Assembly: GCA_007127095.1 (NCBI GenBank)
Contig: SKZY01000202.1
Location: 1 to 34,188 of the forward strand
DNA length: 34,188 nucleotides
Origin: Planctomycetaceae bacterium
Lineage (GTDB): Bacteria > Planctomycetota > Planctomycetia > Pirellulales > Pirellulaceae
Direction of reading: 5' to 3'
Each line of letters begins with the position of its first letter. Within the stretch, counting starts at the first letter, position 1. The notes below the pieces were generated by a model, which saw only the letters and a program-made list of their open reading frames with translations, did no database searches and had not been told where the DNA came from. Of this stretch, positions 6,870 through 15,608 are shown in pieces. A program made the position numbers and the translations under genes.

Positions 6870-8438
6870 GTGGATAAGCTGACCCAAGTCGCCGTAACCG
6901 ACCAATCGTGTCTGTTTCCGCCAGGGTACCGTGCCTCGGGGATCCTGCTGCATCTGACCTCGTTGCCGTCCCGCTTCGGGATCGGTGACTTCGGCCCGGC
7001 AGCCTATCGCTGGGTCGATGCGTTGGCCGACGCCGGGCAATCTTGGTGGCAGATCTTGCCGATCGGCCCGCCCGACGCCGGCAGTTCTCCCTACACCCCC
7101 CTGTCGACCTTCGCCTGCAACCCGCTGCTGATCAGCCCCGATGGCTTGATCGACGACGGTTTACTGTTGGATGATGAGTGTTGGCCCGAAGATTTCCCCG
7201 ACGATACGGTCGATTTCGCCAACGTCTTGCCGTTCAAGCAGCGCGTCCTCGATCAGGCTTGGGCGCGTTTCAAGGCCGGTGGTTTCCCCCACCTGGCCTC
7301 TGCGATGCGAGCTTTCTGCGAATCCGAAGCGCGTTGGTTGGACGATTTCGCCCTCTTCGTGGTACTCAAAGCGCGGTTTGACGGGTGCAGTTACGTCGAT
7401 TGGCCGGTCGAGTATCTGATGCGCGATCAGGACGTGCTGGGGCGGACCCGCCGCGACGCCCACGAAGCGATCCAGCGTGTGAAGTGGGAACAATTCATCA
7501 GCTTTCGTCAGCTCAGCAAGCTCCGCCAGCATGCCGCCCGCCGCGGCGTTCGACTGTTCGGTGACATTCCGATCTTCGTCTCCGCCGGCTCCGCCGACGT
7601 TTGGGGCAACCCCAACCTGTTCCTGCTCGACGAACACCGCCGCCCCCGCTTCGTCGCCGGCGTGCCGCCCGATTACTTCAGCGCCACCGGCCAACTCTGG
7701 GGTAACCCGGTTTACGATTGGGACGAACTCAAGCGGACCGGATACGCCTGGTGGATCGATCGGCTGCGGTCTCTGTTGGGCCACCACGACGTGATCCGCT
7801 TGGATCACTTCCGCGGCTTTTCCGCCGCTTGGCACGTCCCCGCCGGCGCCCCGACCGCCGAGACCGGCCAATGGGTCGACGGTCCCGGCGCCGATTTCTT
7901 CTCCGAACTTTACCAACAGCTCGGCGGCTTGCCGTTCGTCGCCGAGGACCTCGGCACGATCACCGACGATGTCCGCCAACTGCTCGCCGACTTCCGCTTC
8001 CCGCGGATGAGTGTGCTGCAGTTCGCTTTCGATGGCGACCCCCAAAACTCGTTCCTGCCCCACAATACCGTGGAGAACATGATTGCCTACACCGGGACCC
8101 ACGATAACGACACCTCGCTCGGTTGGTATCGCACACTGCCCGAACCACACCGCGACTTCTTGTGGGAATATCTCGGTACCGAACCGGCCCAGGAATCCGA
8201 AGTCGCCGATCTGTTGGTCGACCTCGCCTGGCAAGGTTCGGCGGCGGTTTCGATCGCACCGCTGCAAGATATCCTCGGCCTCGGTAGCGAAGCCCGCATG
8301 AATACGCCGGGCATCGCCGACGGCAATTGGGCATGGCGTTGTAGCCCCGAGCAGATGACTCAAATCGCTTGGGATCGGATCCGTGAACGGACGTCGCGAT
8401 ACGGGCGTGAATGCTCGCGTGCCCTGCAAACGCACTAA
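6870..8438 (+). CDS. malQ: 4-alpha-glucanotransferase MalQ (amylomaltase)
   Basis: This is a GH77 disproportionating enzyme that transfers alpha-1,4-glucan segments between malto-oligosaccharides or glycogen chains in the cytosol. Conserved blocks occur in order: SGILLHLTSLPSRFGIGDFG, WWQILPIGPP, SSPYTPLSTFACNPLLIS, LFGDIPIFVSAGSADVW, GVPPDYFSATGQLWGNPVYDW, IRLDHFRGF with nucleophile D312, VAEDLG with acid/base E359, and YTGTHDND. Numbering is from a GTG at 6870, giving 522 residues, normal for the family. The frame also stays open to a TTG at 6798, but that extra stretch crosses a terminator-like hairpin and has no family similarity. No Shine-Dalgarno decides the start. The methyltransferase gene follows after 12 bp, so the two are likely co-transcribed. 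Confidence 0.95.
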   Translation: MDKLTQVAVTDQSCLFPPGYRASGILLHLTSLPSRFGIGDFGPAAYRWVDALADAGQSWWQILPIGPPDAGSSPYTPLSTFACNPLLISPDGLIDDGLLLDDECWPEDFPDDTVDFANVLPFKQRVLDQAWARFKAGGFPHLASAMRAFCESEARWLDDFALFVVLKARFDGCSYVDWPVEYLMRDQDVLGRTRRDAHEAIQRVKWEQFISFRQLSKLRQHAARRGVRLFGDIPIFVSAGSADVWGNPNLFLLDEHRRPRFVAGVPPDYFSATGQLWGNPVYDWDELKRTGYAWWIDRLRSLLGHHDVIRLDHFRGFSAAWHVPAGAPTAETGQWVDGPGADFFSELYQQLGGLPFVAEDLGTITDDVRQLLADFRFPRMSVLQFAFDGDPQNSFLPHNTVENMIAYTGTHDNDTSLGWYRTLPEPHRDFLWEYLGTEPAQESEVADLLVDLAWQGSAAVSIAPLQDILGLGSEARMNTPGIADGNWAWRCSPEQMTQIAWDRIRERTSRYGRECSRALQTH

Positions 8439-8450
8439 CGCCGACGGCCG

Positions 8451-9623
8451 ATGGACGATCCGCTGACCCAGCTGGGTGAACTCGCCGCAGCCGCAATCAT
8501 GCGGGCGAAGCAACTTGCGATCGACTTGGTGACCGAGGATCACGACTCAATCCCCCGGCTCGATCGCCTCCTTCGACACGAACGCCGGCTCGTATTCGAG
8601 CAACAGCAGACCGCAGCCCTACCGCTGGCCGATTGCTATGGCGCCTGGTTGGGTGATTGGGTCGTGCGGCGTCTCGGCGGACGCTGGATCGGCATCCACG
8701 AACCGGTACCTCCCCGAGTCGACGTCGACGGATTGGTACTCAGCCCGATCGATGCGGTCCGCCGAATCTTGGTCGGTGCCCCTGCCGCCGCCACAATCAC
8801 CGAGATCGCTCGCCAATTGACCGCTTGGCGCGACCGAGCGGCCCGTGATCGAGAGCAAGCCGACCGCTTCAATCGAGCCGCTTGGGATCGACTCGACGAC
8901 GATCGCCGGTTCGTCGCCACCGGCGCCTACCCACCCGATCGTTCGGCAGCTTTGGCGGCGATCGATCCCTGGCTGCGGGATGAGCCGCTGGTGGGGCGTG
9001 AGGTGCTTTGCCTCGCCGCTGGCGGCGGGCTGCACGGCCCGTTATTCGCCATCGCCGGGGCGCACGTCACCGTGCTGGACCTTAGTCCGATTCAACTCGA
9101 TCACGACCGCCGTTTTTGTGACAAAACCGGGATCACGATGCGTTTGATCGAAGGTTCGCTGACCCGGCTCGATGAACTCGAACCGAACCGCTTTGATCTG
9201 ATCGTTCAACCGGTCAGCAGCAGCTACATCGCCGACCTGACGCCGATGTTCGCCGCGATCGCCACCACACTGCGTCCAGGCGGGATCTATGTCAGCCAGC
9301 ACAAACATCCGGCATCGTTACAGATCGGCTTTGAGCCACTCGATGAACCATCCGGCGGTGGCTACCCGGTTTCGCTGCCGCTGATTTCGGGATTGAGACT
9401 ACCGGCGGCCAGCGGCGGCTGTGCGGAGCAGATCCGCGAACCGGGCGCGGCCGAATTCCTGCACTCGATCGATGCGATCCTAGGCGGGATCTGTCGGGCG
9501 GGGATGGTGATTGAAGCGGTCGCCGAACCGCCGCGCGGTGACGCCTTCGCACCACCCGGGTTGGCGGAACATCGAGCGATCTACGCACCGACCTATTTGA
9601 AGGTCAAAGCCCGTCACGGGTGA
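8451..9623 (+). CDS. Class I SAM-dependent methyltransferase with an unrecognised N-terminal domain
   Basis: This 390-residue protein lies 12 bp after malQ. Residues about 175-320 form a Rossmann methyltransferase. Motif I is EVLCLAAGGGLHGPLFA (from E184), motif II ends in D210 (VTVLDLS), and FDLIVQPVSSSYI plus TLRPGGIYVSQHKHP form the later strands. The substrate is not apparent. The first 130 residues are not part of the methyltransferase fold. They contain PLADCYGAWLGDWVVRRLGG and LVLSPIDAVRRIL, a pattern seen in small alpha/beta domains of unknown function that I cannot name with confidence. A charged linker (AWRDRAARDREQADRFNRAAW) joins the halves. It ends convergently 22 bp from the next gene. 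The name beyond methyltransferase is open. Confidence 0.8.
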   Translation: MDDPLTQLGELAAAAIMRAKQLAIDLVTEDHDSIPRLDRLLRHERRLVFEQQQTAALPLADCYGAWLGDWVVRRLGGRWIGIHEPVPPRVDVDGLVLSPIDAVRRILVGAPAAATITEIARQLTAWRDRAARDREQADRFNRAAWDRLDDDRRFVATGAYPPDRSAALAAIDPWLRDEPLVGREVLCLAAGGGLHGPLFAIAGAHVTVLDLSPIQLDHDRRFCDKTGITMRLIEGSLTRLDELEPNRFDLIVQPVSSSYIADLTPMFAAIATTLRPGGIYVSQHKHPASLQIGFEPLDEPSGGGYPVSLPLISGLRLPAASGGCAEQIREPGAAEFLHSIDAILGGICRAGMVIEAVAEPPRGDAFAPPGLAEHRAIYAPTYLKVKARHG

Positions 9624-9645
9624 ACGTTACCCAGGCCGGTCGCCC

Positions 9646-11610
9646 CTAATACTCGGGGTCGCGGGTGTGGCGAAACGGGAAACTGTGGATGATCGTGCGG
9701 ATCACCGCAGTGAGTCGGTAATCGGCTTGTCGAGCGGCTTCGACCGCGTCTTCGATCACGCAATCGTCACCCAGCAACGGGCCTCGTCCGAGTGCGTAGA
9801 TCAACATTTGACGCGTTAGTACGGCGGTCAATTCATCTCGGTCTGCCAATAAGGTCGCTTTCAGTTCGACCGGCCCGTCAAACCGTCTCCCGTCGGGTAA
9901 TTCGCCCGACGCGTCGATCGTTTGGCCCACCTCGGTCTGCCGCCAACGTCCGATCGCGTCGTAATTCTCCAGCGCGAACCCCAACGGGTCGATCTTGACG
10001 TGACAGGAAAAACACTGCGGGTCGCTGCGGTGAGCCTCGAAGCGTTGGCGGAGTGTCAACGTGGCGACCTGTTGCTCGTCATCGGACAGCTCGGGCACGT
10101 CGGGTGGAGGCGGCGGTGGGGCGGTGCCCAGGATCGCCGCGGCGATGAAATTGCCTCGCCGTGGCACGTTCGTCCTACCCGGATCACTTTGCGCCATCAA
10201 TACCGCCGCGGTCGTCAGAATCCCGCCTCGGCGACGATCGCTCAACACCACCCGCCGAAACGAATCGTCCGCCTCGGGCACCGACTGGTCACCCGGCAGC
10301 TCGTACCAGCGCGACAAAACCGCGTCGACCAAGGCGTAGTCGGCATCGACCAACTCGGTCAACGGCCGGTCTTCGCGGATCAGATACCGCAACAGCCGAC
10401 GCGGTTCCTGCCGGATCGATTCGTACAATCGGTCATTGAACTCAGGAAACCGCTCGCGATCGGGGCGGTGTTCGTCCAACGCGTCGATTTGCAGCCAGGG
10501 CACGAAAAAATGCTCGACCAACGCATCGCTCCGCGGGTCGTCCAACATCCGCCGCAGTTGCTCGTCGAGTACCGCGTCGTCGCTCAGCCGCCCCTCGCGG
10601 GCCAGCTCGAGAAGTTCATCATCCGGTGGCGATGACCAGAGGAAAAAACTGAGCCTCGACGCGAGGTCAAAATCATCGACCGGGTAGGCGGTGTCATCGG
10701 CATCGGACTCCGATTCCGGACGCGGCATCTCCGACCGCATCAGGAACCGCGGCGAGGCGAGTACGGCGGTCAACAGATGCCCGACCGCGCTGAGGTGCGA
10801 TTCACCGCGATCTCGGAGCGAATCGTAGAGCGACAACGACCGGGCCAGGTACTCATCGTCGACGTCGCGACGAAATGCGCGGGTCGCGAACCGCCGGAGC
10901 AACTGCTCGGCGACATCACGATCACCGCGTCCATCCCCCGGCTCAACAAAAAATACCTGCCGATAGGCCTTGGCCCGTGCCGTCGCATCGCCCTGCTGCT
11001 CAGCCTCACTCTGGCCGGTCAGCAGTTCATCGACGACGCGGCGAGCGGCCGAGTAGTAGCGATCGACGTGCAGCGGTGACAGCGTCAACGATTGGGCGAT
11101 GTTGCGAAATCCGAAACTGATCGTGTCAGCAGGGAAATCTTCGGACAGCTGCATGTCGAGTCCCGTTAGGTGGCGGATCGACAGGTCGTATTCGGCACGA
11201 TTGAGTCGCCGCAGCGACGGGGGGCCCGGGTCGCGAGCGGCGTCGCAGTCGAACTCCGAAACTGTCGTCTCGATGAACCGGGCGATCAATTCCCGCTGCT
11301 CATCGGTCGGCTGTTTCGCATCGCCTGGAGGCATCTCGCCGTCACGGACCTGGTCCAGCGCAGTCCGCCAAACAAGCGGCTTATCGGCGATCAAACGCGG
11401 GTTGATGTCGGACTGCAGGTCGACGCCACCGTTGGGCTCGTCGGCGTTGTGACATCGATAACAGAACTTGTTCAACAGCCCTCGGATATTGCGATCGAAC
11501 GATAGTGGGTTTTCCCGTTGACCCGGTTGGGCGGCTACCGGTGCAGCGGCGGCGACCGCAACGGCCAACGTGATCGCTAAGGCGATCCGTGGGTACTTGC
11601 GATCACTCAT
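9646..11610 (-). CDS. DUF1592 domain-containing secreted protein (planctomycete cytochrome-like)
   Basis: This 654-residue protein has an N-terminal signal peptide (hydrophobic residues 9-27, ending AAQ). Next comes a planctomycete cytochrome-C-like segment with CYRCH (C50, C53, H54). Then follow the linked modules normally called DUF1587 (RRLNRAEYDLSIRHLTGLD), DUF1595, DUF1592 (DLASRLSFFLWSSPPDDELL), DUF1588 (RRGGILTTAAVLMAQSDPGR with a second CFSCH at residues 533-537) and DUF1585 (TAVIRTIIHSFPFRHTRD). This architecture is abundant in Planctomycetota, and its biochemical role is not settled. The CxxCH motifs suggest covalent haem and an extracytoplasmic location, which is inference. The gene overlaps the upstream DUF1552 gene by 4 bp, the usual partnership. 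Confidence 0.92.
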   Translation of the reverse strand: MSDRKYPRIALAITLAVAVAAAAPVAAQPGQRENPLSFDRNIRGLLNKFCYRCHNADEPNGGVDLQSDINPRLIADKPLVWRTALDQVRDGEMPPGDAKQPTDEQRELIARFIETTVSEFDCDAARDPGPPSLRRLNRAEYDLSIRHLTGLDMQLSEDFPADTISFGFRNIAQSLTLSPLHVDRYYSAARRVVDELLTGQSEAEQQGDATARAKAYRQVFFVEPGDGRGDRDVAEQLLRRFATRAFRRDVDDEYLARSLSLYDSLRDRGESHLSAVGHLLTAVLASPRFLMRSEMPRPESESDADDTAYPVDDFDLASRLSFFLWSSPPDDELLELAREGRLSDDAVLDEQLRRMLDDPRSDALVEHFFVPWLQIDALDEHRPDRERFPEFNDRLYESIRQEPRRLLRYLIREDRPLTELVDADYALVDAVLSRWYELPGDQSVPEADDSFRRVVLSDRRRGGILTTAAVLMAQSDPGRTNVPRRGNFIAAAILGTAPPPPPPDVPELSDDEQQVATLTLRQRFEAHRSDPQCFSCHVKIDPLGFALENYDAIGRWRQTEVGQTIDASGELPDGRRFDGPVELKATLLADRDELTAVLTRQMLIYALGRGPLLGDDCVIEDAVEAARQADYRLTAVIRTIIHSFPFRHTRDPEY

Positions 11611-13031
11611 GCGGGGAACAGCCCTTGCAGGGTCCCGGTGCTGTCGCCGAATCGGTCGATCTCCACACCACCACGACGCAGCATATCGACGTACAGGTTG
11701 CAGATCGGCGTCTTGTCATGGCACTTCAGATGCCGGCCTCCGACCAGTGTCCCACCGGCGCCCCCAGCGACCAAAACCGGCAGGTCGTCGTGGTTGTGAC
11801 GATTGCCGTCGCTGATCCCCGCACCGTACAGGATCATCACATTATCCAATAGCGACCGCTCACCCTCGGAGATTTGTGACATGCGGACCAACATCCGCGA
11901 AAACAGCTCCATGTGCAGCGTATTGATGCGGGTCAATTGGTCGAGGTTTTCCTGCTTCTTTTGGTGGTGCGACGTCGAATGATGTGAGCCTCGCACCTCG
12001 ACCTCCGGGTAGGACCGTCCTGATTTTTCGTAGGAAAAGAGGAACGATGCTAGACGGGTCGTGTCGGTCTGGAAGGCGAGCGTCAAGATGTCCAGCATCA
12101 GGTTGACGTGATCGGCGTAGACCGGCGGAATCCCTCGACCGTCGGGAATGATCAATTGTGGCAATTCTCGACCGTCCGACTCGGATTCGGGCGCCGCGGC
12201 GAAGGCGTCCTGGTGATGCGAATAGGCGTCGGAATCAGCCGCCATGATTCGGCGTTCGATCCCTCGCAGTCCGTCCAGATACTCCTCGACCTTGCGGCGG
12301 TCACTGAAACCGAGTTTTCGCTGCAAGGCTTTGGCGTCGTCGCGGACCAGGTCCAGCACACTCTGTTCGATCGAGTCAGGCTGGTTTCCCTGAGCGAATT
12401 CGGCGGCCTGTCCCCAATCGGGGCGCCGTGGCGGGCGACCGCGAAACAGGTCACTGAACAACGTCTTGGGGTTCATCCGCAGCGGCGTCGGAGTCGTCTT
12501 GCTCCGCCAGGAAATGTGCGACAGGTAAGTCCCGCTGTAGCCGTGATCGCCGCGGTGCCCGGGATCGATGCCCAGGGCGAGTGAATCAACGGGCGTCGAC
12601 AGCCCGATCTCCCGGGCGGCGACCTGATCGACCGAAGCGCCACCGACCTCCGGCGTTTCCGAATGCTTGCACTTTTCGCCAACCAAGAACCCACCGCCGG
12701 CCGGCTCATGCCCGGCCGACTTGCCCTTGCAGTGATCGGCTGCCAGATCGCTGACCACCGTGACCCGATCCTTGACCGGTTCGAGCGACCGTAGGATCGG
12801 CGGTAAATCGTTCAGATCGCCGTCGTCGGTGGGCCGCCAGCTATCCATGTTGACGCCGTTGGGTACATAAAAATAGGCCAACCGAACCGGCGGCCCCGCT
12901 TCACCACCAGCGGCGGTCGAACCGCCGGTAGCAGGAGCGGCCATCGCATCGAGCCAAGGGAGGGCCACCGCAGCACCCGCCCCGCGGAGGACGGTGCGAC
13001 GGGAGAGACGGCGAAGTCGGGGGGAGTTCAT
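11607..13031 (-). CDS. DUF1552 domain-containing protein with Tat-type signal
   Basis: This 474-residue protein begins with a twin-arginine export signal (SRRTVLRGAGAAVALPWLDAM, with the two arginines at residues 11-12), so it is probably exported folded. The rest is a DUF1552 protein, related in pattern to the DUF1501/sulfatase-like secreted planctomycete proteins. Visible blocks include RLAYFYVPNGVNMDSWRP, VVSDLAADHCKGKSAGHEP, GASVDQVAAREIG, LDILTLAFQTDTTRLASFLF, GSHHSTSHHQK and DNVMILYGAGISDGNRHNHDDLPVLVAGG. Proteins of this kind are almost always encoded beside a DUF1592 protein, as here, where the genes overlap by 4 bp. The pair presumably works together outside the cytoplasm; no substrate is known. 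The promoter must lie in 13032-13219. Confidence 0.93.
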   Translation of the reverse strand: MNSPRLRRLSRRTVLRGAGAAVALPWLDAMAAPATGGSTAAGGEAGPPVRLAYFYVPNGVNMDSWRPTDDGDLNDLPPILRSLEPVKDRVTVVSDLAADHCKGKSAGHEPAGGGFLVGEKCKHSETPEVGGASVDQVAAREIGLSTPVDSLALGIDPGHRGDHGYSGTYLSHISWRSKTTPTPLRMNPKTLFSDLFRGRPPRRPDWGQAAEFAQGNQPDSIEQSVLDLVRDDAKALQRKLGFSDRRKVEEYLDGLRGIERRIMAADSDAYSHHQDAFAAAPESESDGRELPQLIIPDGRGIPPVYADHVNLMLDILTLAFQTDTTRLASFLFSYEKSGRSYPEVEVRGSHHSTSHHQKKQENLDQLTRINTLHMELFSRMLVRMSQISEGERSLLDNVMILYGAGISDGNRHNHDDLPVLVAGGAGGTLVGGRHLKCHDKTPICNLYVDMLRRGGVEIDRFGDSTGTLQGLFPA

Positions 13032-13144
13032 GGCGGGACCTTCGTAGCGGCGGGCGAATGCGAGTTCGATTCGCCCACCATTCTAAGGCCTAAAGCAATC
13101 AGCCCCAAGCCAAAAAGCCTCCCGCCCAACTCCCCAACTCCCTC

Positions 13145-13220
13145 CACTGCCTCACTGCCTCACTGCCTCACTGCCTCACTGCCTCACTGCCCTACTGCCT
13201 CCCTGCCCTACTCCCTCCCT
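13145..13220. repeat. Tandem 8-bp repeat (CACTGCCT)
   Basis: Five perfect copies of CACTGCCT occupy 13145-13184. Decaying copies (CACTGCCC, TACTGCCT, CCCTGCCC and others) continue to about 13220. The array sits between the divergent-side end of the permease gene and the start region of the DUF1552 gene. The pattern is that of a simple-sequence minisatellite prone to length change. Confidence 0.85.
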
Positions 13221-13966
13221 CACGCCCAGCCGATCAGCCGCAAAGCCGCGATCGCGGTGAACAACAGCAGCAGACTGTCGAACAGCCGCTGAGGAATATG
13301 CTGAACCAGCCAACGGCCGAACAGCAGGCCGAGTAGCACGGCGGGGGCCAATATCAAGTTGATCGCCAGGGTGCTGGGGTCGATCAACCCGAGGTTCATA
13401 CTCAACGGCACCTTGCTGACATTCAGGATCAAAAAGAACCAAGCGCTCGTGGCGATCAACTCGGTCTTCGGTAAGGCACTGGCCAGCAGGTAGAGGGCGA
13501 CGACGGGACCCGCGGCGTTCGCCAACATCGTCGTCACACCGGCCAGCATCCCCATGGTCAACACGAACCAGCGGGCGTGAGGCACGTTGGCGAACAGGTC
13601 GGGCCGCCGCATGCGAAGAAACTGACCGAGACTCAACACCAAGATGATGCTGCCGATCAGTGGTCGAAACGCCTGCTCGTCGAGTCGGTCGAGCAACCAC
13701 CAACCGATGACGACACCGACCAGCGTCGGAGCCAATAAGCGGCGGACGTACGCCCAGACGACGCCGTGGCCCACCAGCCAAATCGCACACAGATCGCCGA
13801 CAATCAACAGCGGCAACAGGATCCCGGTCGACGCCCGAGCGCCGAATACGAAGGCGAACACCAACACGTGCAGCAGGCTGACGCCAGCCAGTCCACTCTT
13901 CGACAAGCCGACACCGGCCGCGGCCAAACCGAGCAGCGCCCAATGGATCAGAGAAAGTTCACTCAT
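13220..13966 (-). CDS. TauE/SafE-family membrane permease
   Basis: This 248-residue integral membrane protein is predicted to have about seven to eight hydrophobic helices. It carries TauE/SafE-type features: a Gly-rich first helix with GLAAAGVGLSKSGLAGVSLL, a basic cytoplasmic loop after the first half, and a second repeat beginning FVLTMGMLAGVTTMLANAAGPVVALYLL, where the ANAAGP block is typical. Members export or import sulfite, sulfoacetate and related small anions; the substrate here is unknown. I start it at ATG 13966 (MSELSLIHW). A TTG 13 codons upstream is possible but less likely. The 3' end abuts the tandem repeat array. It is not obviously in an operon with the DUF1552 gene, which starts 188 bp further on the same strand. 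Confidence 0.85.
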   Translation of the reverse strand: MSELSLIHWALLGLAAAGVGLSKSGLAGVSLLHVLVFAFVFGARASTGILLPLLIVGDLCAIWLVGHGVVWAYVRRLLAPTLVGVVIGWWLLDRLDEQAFRPLIGSIILVLSLGQFLRMRRPDLFANVPHARWFVLTMGMLAGVTTMLANAAGPVVALYLLASALPKTELIATSAWFFLILNVSKVPLSMNLGLIDPSTLAINLILAPAVLLGLLFGRWLVQHIPQRLFDSLLLLFTAIAALRLIGWA

Positions 13967-14569
13967 CGAACCGCCCAGTGGATACGAACCGGCCCAGCTT
14001 GGCAATCACCGGATTGCCGGTCGCCGACGCTTTGAATCGGCTCACGCCACGAGAGCGAAACGGACTGGCGGGAAAGGACGGTGATGATGACCATCAATAT
14101 TTGCTGCCCCCGATTGCGGTAAATTGCCCTCCTGTCCCACTGAGTTCCATAGCGCCCGCTTCGTGCCCCCCGGGGTGGCACGTCCAGAGCCGGAGGCGAT
14201 GGGCGTGGAAGCCGCCAACACAGCCGAACCAACCCTGGTTGACTCGCGGCGAATGCTTTGTTCCTAATGAAAATGAGAGTGGAGTTAAATCGTAGGATGG
14301 ACTTCCAGTACGTTGCTGTTGATTTTTTAAAGCGGACTGGAAGTCCGTGATCCCAAAAGATGGAATCGGAACAAAGCACGAGTGCCCCCAGCCCTGTACG
14401 CAGGCGTTCACGTTACTGGCCACGCCCTTCGTGCCTCAGGGCGTGCCACCCCATCCCCATCCCCATCCACACCCACACGTGGTCTCCATCTGCGTCTGCC
14501 ACCCCATTCACACGTTTCGCTCCCATTGAGATTCGTCGCTGTTCGGCTCGCTGATCCTGACCGCGTGAT
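13967..14569. other. 603-nt repeat-rich intergenic region
   Basis: No coding sequence is supported here. Frames in several phases are short, unrelated to known proteins and cross the inverted repeats. Most of the stretch is the nested palindrome at 14172-14452. It is followed by CCATCC hexamer repeats and CA-rich sequence at about 14449-14515. Confidence 0.7.
14172..14452. repeat. Nested inverted repeats, MITE-like or structured element
   Basis: Three pairs of inverted repeats lie one inside another. The outer arms are 14172-14208 and 14420-14452. They match as GGGGTGGCACG / CGTGCCACCCC (perfect 11 bp), and the match continues imperfectly through a shared GGGCGTGG / CCACGCCC. The middle arms are TGCTTTGTTCC at 14254-14264 and GGAACAAAGCA at 14368-14378, perfect 11 bp. 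The inner arms are GGACTTCCAGT at 14299-14309 and ACTGGAAGTCC at 14336-14346, perfect 11 bp. No transposase is present. It could be a non-autonomous mobile element or the DNA of a structured RNA. Confidence 0.75.
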
Positions 14570-15436
14570 TCACGGCAACCCTTTGGCGGTGTGATGCCCG
14601 GTACGGGTTTGGCAAGCCGGGCAGAAAAACGTCGAACGTTGGGCTTGGACGATCCGCCGGACCGGGCCGCCGTGGCAACGGAGACAGGGTTTGCCGGCGC
14701 GATCATACACGCGGTGCAAATTCTGATAGCCGCCGTTCTGGTTCAGTGCGTTGCGGTAGGTGCCATCGGACAGCGTCGACCCCTCGTGCCGGATCGCCTC
14801 GTCCAACACGGTGCTGATCGCGGCGTGAATCCGTAACCACTGCGGCCCACTGAGCCGATCACAGCGGGCTCGCGGGTCGACACCGGCGACGTGCAAGATC
14901 TCGGCGGCGTAGAGGTTGCCGATCCCGGCGACCCGTTGTTGATCCAACAAGGCGACCTTGATCGCCCGGCGGCTGCCCGCCAACCGCTGTCGCAACTCGG
15001 CCGCCGTGATGGCCAACGCGTCGGGACCGATACGGTCGTCGCCCAGCATCACCGCGGCTTCGCTGGCTGTCCACAACCGGATCGTGCCGAGACCGCGGCG
15101 GTCCCAGAACAACAATTCGCCGCAGGGCCCGCCGGCGAGCCGCAGCCGGAACCGCAGGTGTTCGGTGGTCGGCGGTTGGGCCAACAACACCAGCCCGGTC
15201 ATCCGCGGCTCGATCACGATCACCCACTGCCCCTCGAGTCGGATCAGGACCCGTTTGCCGCGACGTAGGATCGCCTCGACCGCCAGCCCCGCGACCGCGC
15301 GATCGAAACGCTCGATCGATGGCGAGAGCGTGATCGGTCGCCGCGAGCAGGGCGGTAATTCCGCCGCCACCACCCGACTGCCGACGATCGGCAGGACGCC
15401 GCGGCGCATCGTTTCGACTTCGGGTAATTCGGGCAT
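14570..15436 (-). CDS. mutM: Formamidopyrimidine-DNA glycosylase (Fpg/MutM)
   Basis: This is a bifunctional base-excision repair enzyme that removes oxidised purines such as 8-oxoguanine and nicks the abasic site. It has 288 residues starting MPELPEVE. The catalytic Pro becomes residue 1 after Met removal, with the adjacent Glu, and this fixes the start at ATG 15436 although the frame is open further upstream. Other signatures are K61 (RRGKRVLIRL), MTGLVLL, the helix-two-turn-helix DQQRVAGIGNLYAAEILHVAGV, and a C-terminal zinc finger with C251, C254, C272 and C275 (CLRC and CPAC). Length is slightly above the usual 270. It is divergently oriented from the DUF1080 gene. Confidence 0.96.
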   Translation of the reverse strand: MPELPEVETMRRGVLPIVGSRVVAAELPPCSRRPITLSPSIERFDRAVAGLAVEAILRRGKRVLIRLEGQWVIVIEPRMTGLVLLAQPPTTEHLRFRLRLAGGPCGELLFWDRRGLGTIRLWTASEAAVMLGDDRIGPDALAITAAELRQRLAGSRRAIKVALLDQQRVAGIGNLYAAEILHVAGVDPRARCDRLSGPQWLRIHAAISTVLDEAIRHEGSTLSDGTYRNALNQNGGYQNLHRVYDRAGKPCLRCHGGPVRRIVQAQRSTFFCPACQTRTGHHTAKGLP

Positions 15437-15517
15437 TGAGCGGTGACGATTGGTGTTACAAAGAGGGGGTGATTGGTGTTGTACGAGCGGAGGCGATCGC
15501 CGATGCCCGCGGTTTTC

Positions 15518-15553
15518 ACCGCCAAGACCGCCAAGACCGCCAAGACGGCTAGG
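15518..15553. repeat. Tandem 9-bp repeat (ACCGCCAAG)
   Basis: Three perfect copies of ACCGCCAAG run from 15518 to 15544, followed by a degenerate fourth (ACGGCTAGG) to 15553. From memory, the motif is frequent in intergenic DNA of planctomycetes; this was not checked. Confidence 0.8.
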
Positions 15554-15608
15554 ACTCCGGGACGCGGGAAACCGCCCCAGCCTTCGCCAGACGACCCGAT
15601 TCTCTGCC

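Noticed and set aside
5763-7040. Long minus-strand reading frame (425 codons) opposite dus and malQ
   Set aside because: It lies antisense to a well-supported dus gene. Its translation has no recognisable domain and has the Asp/Arg/Gly composition of a GC-rich shadow frame.
7161-8543. Long minus-strand reading frame (460 codons) opposite malQ
   Set aside because: It is fully antisense to the conserved malQ catalytic region, with no family motif and no plausible start context.
13145-13220. Possible CRISPR array
   Set aside because: The period is 8 bp with no spacers, so it is a simple tandem repeat.
13176-13943. Second minus-strand frame overlapping the TauE/SafE gene
   Set aside because: It is Arg-rich with no membrane segments. 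The other frame encodes a clear polytopic permease.
14347-14594. Short plus-strand frames rich in Pro and His (HPHPHPH-like) near 14450
   Set aside because: They result from CCATCC and CA-rich simple repeats. They occur in three frames at once and are not gene-like.
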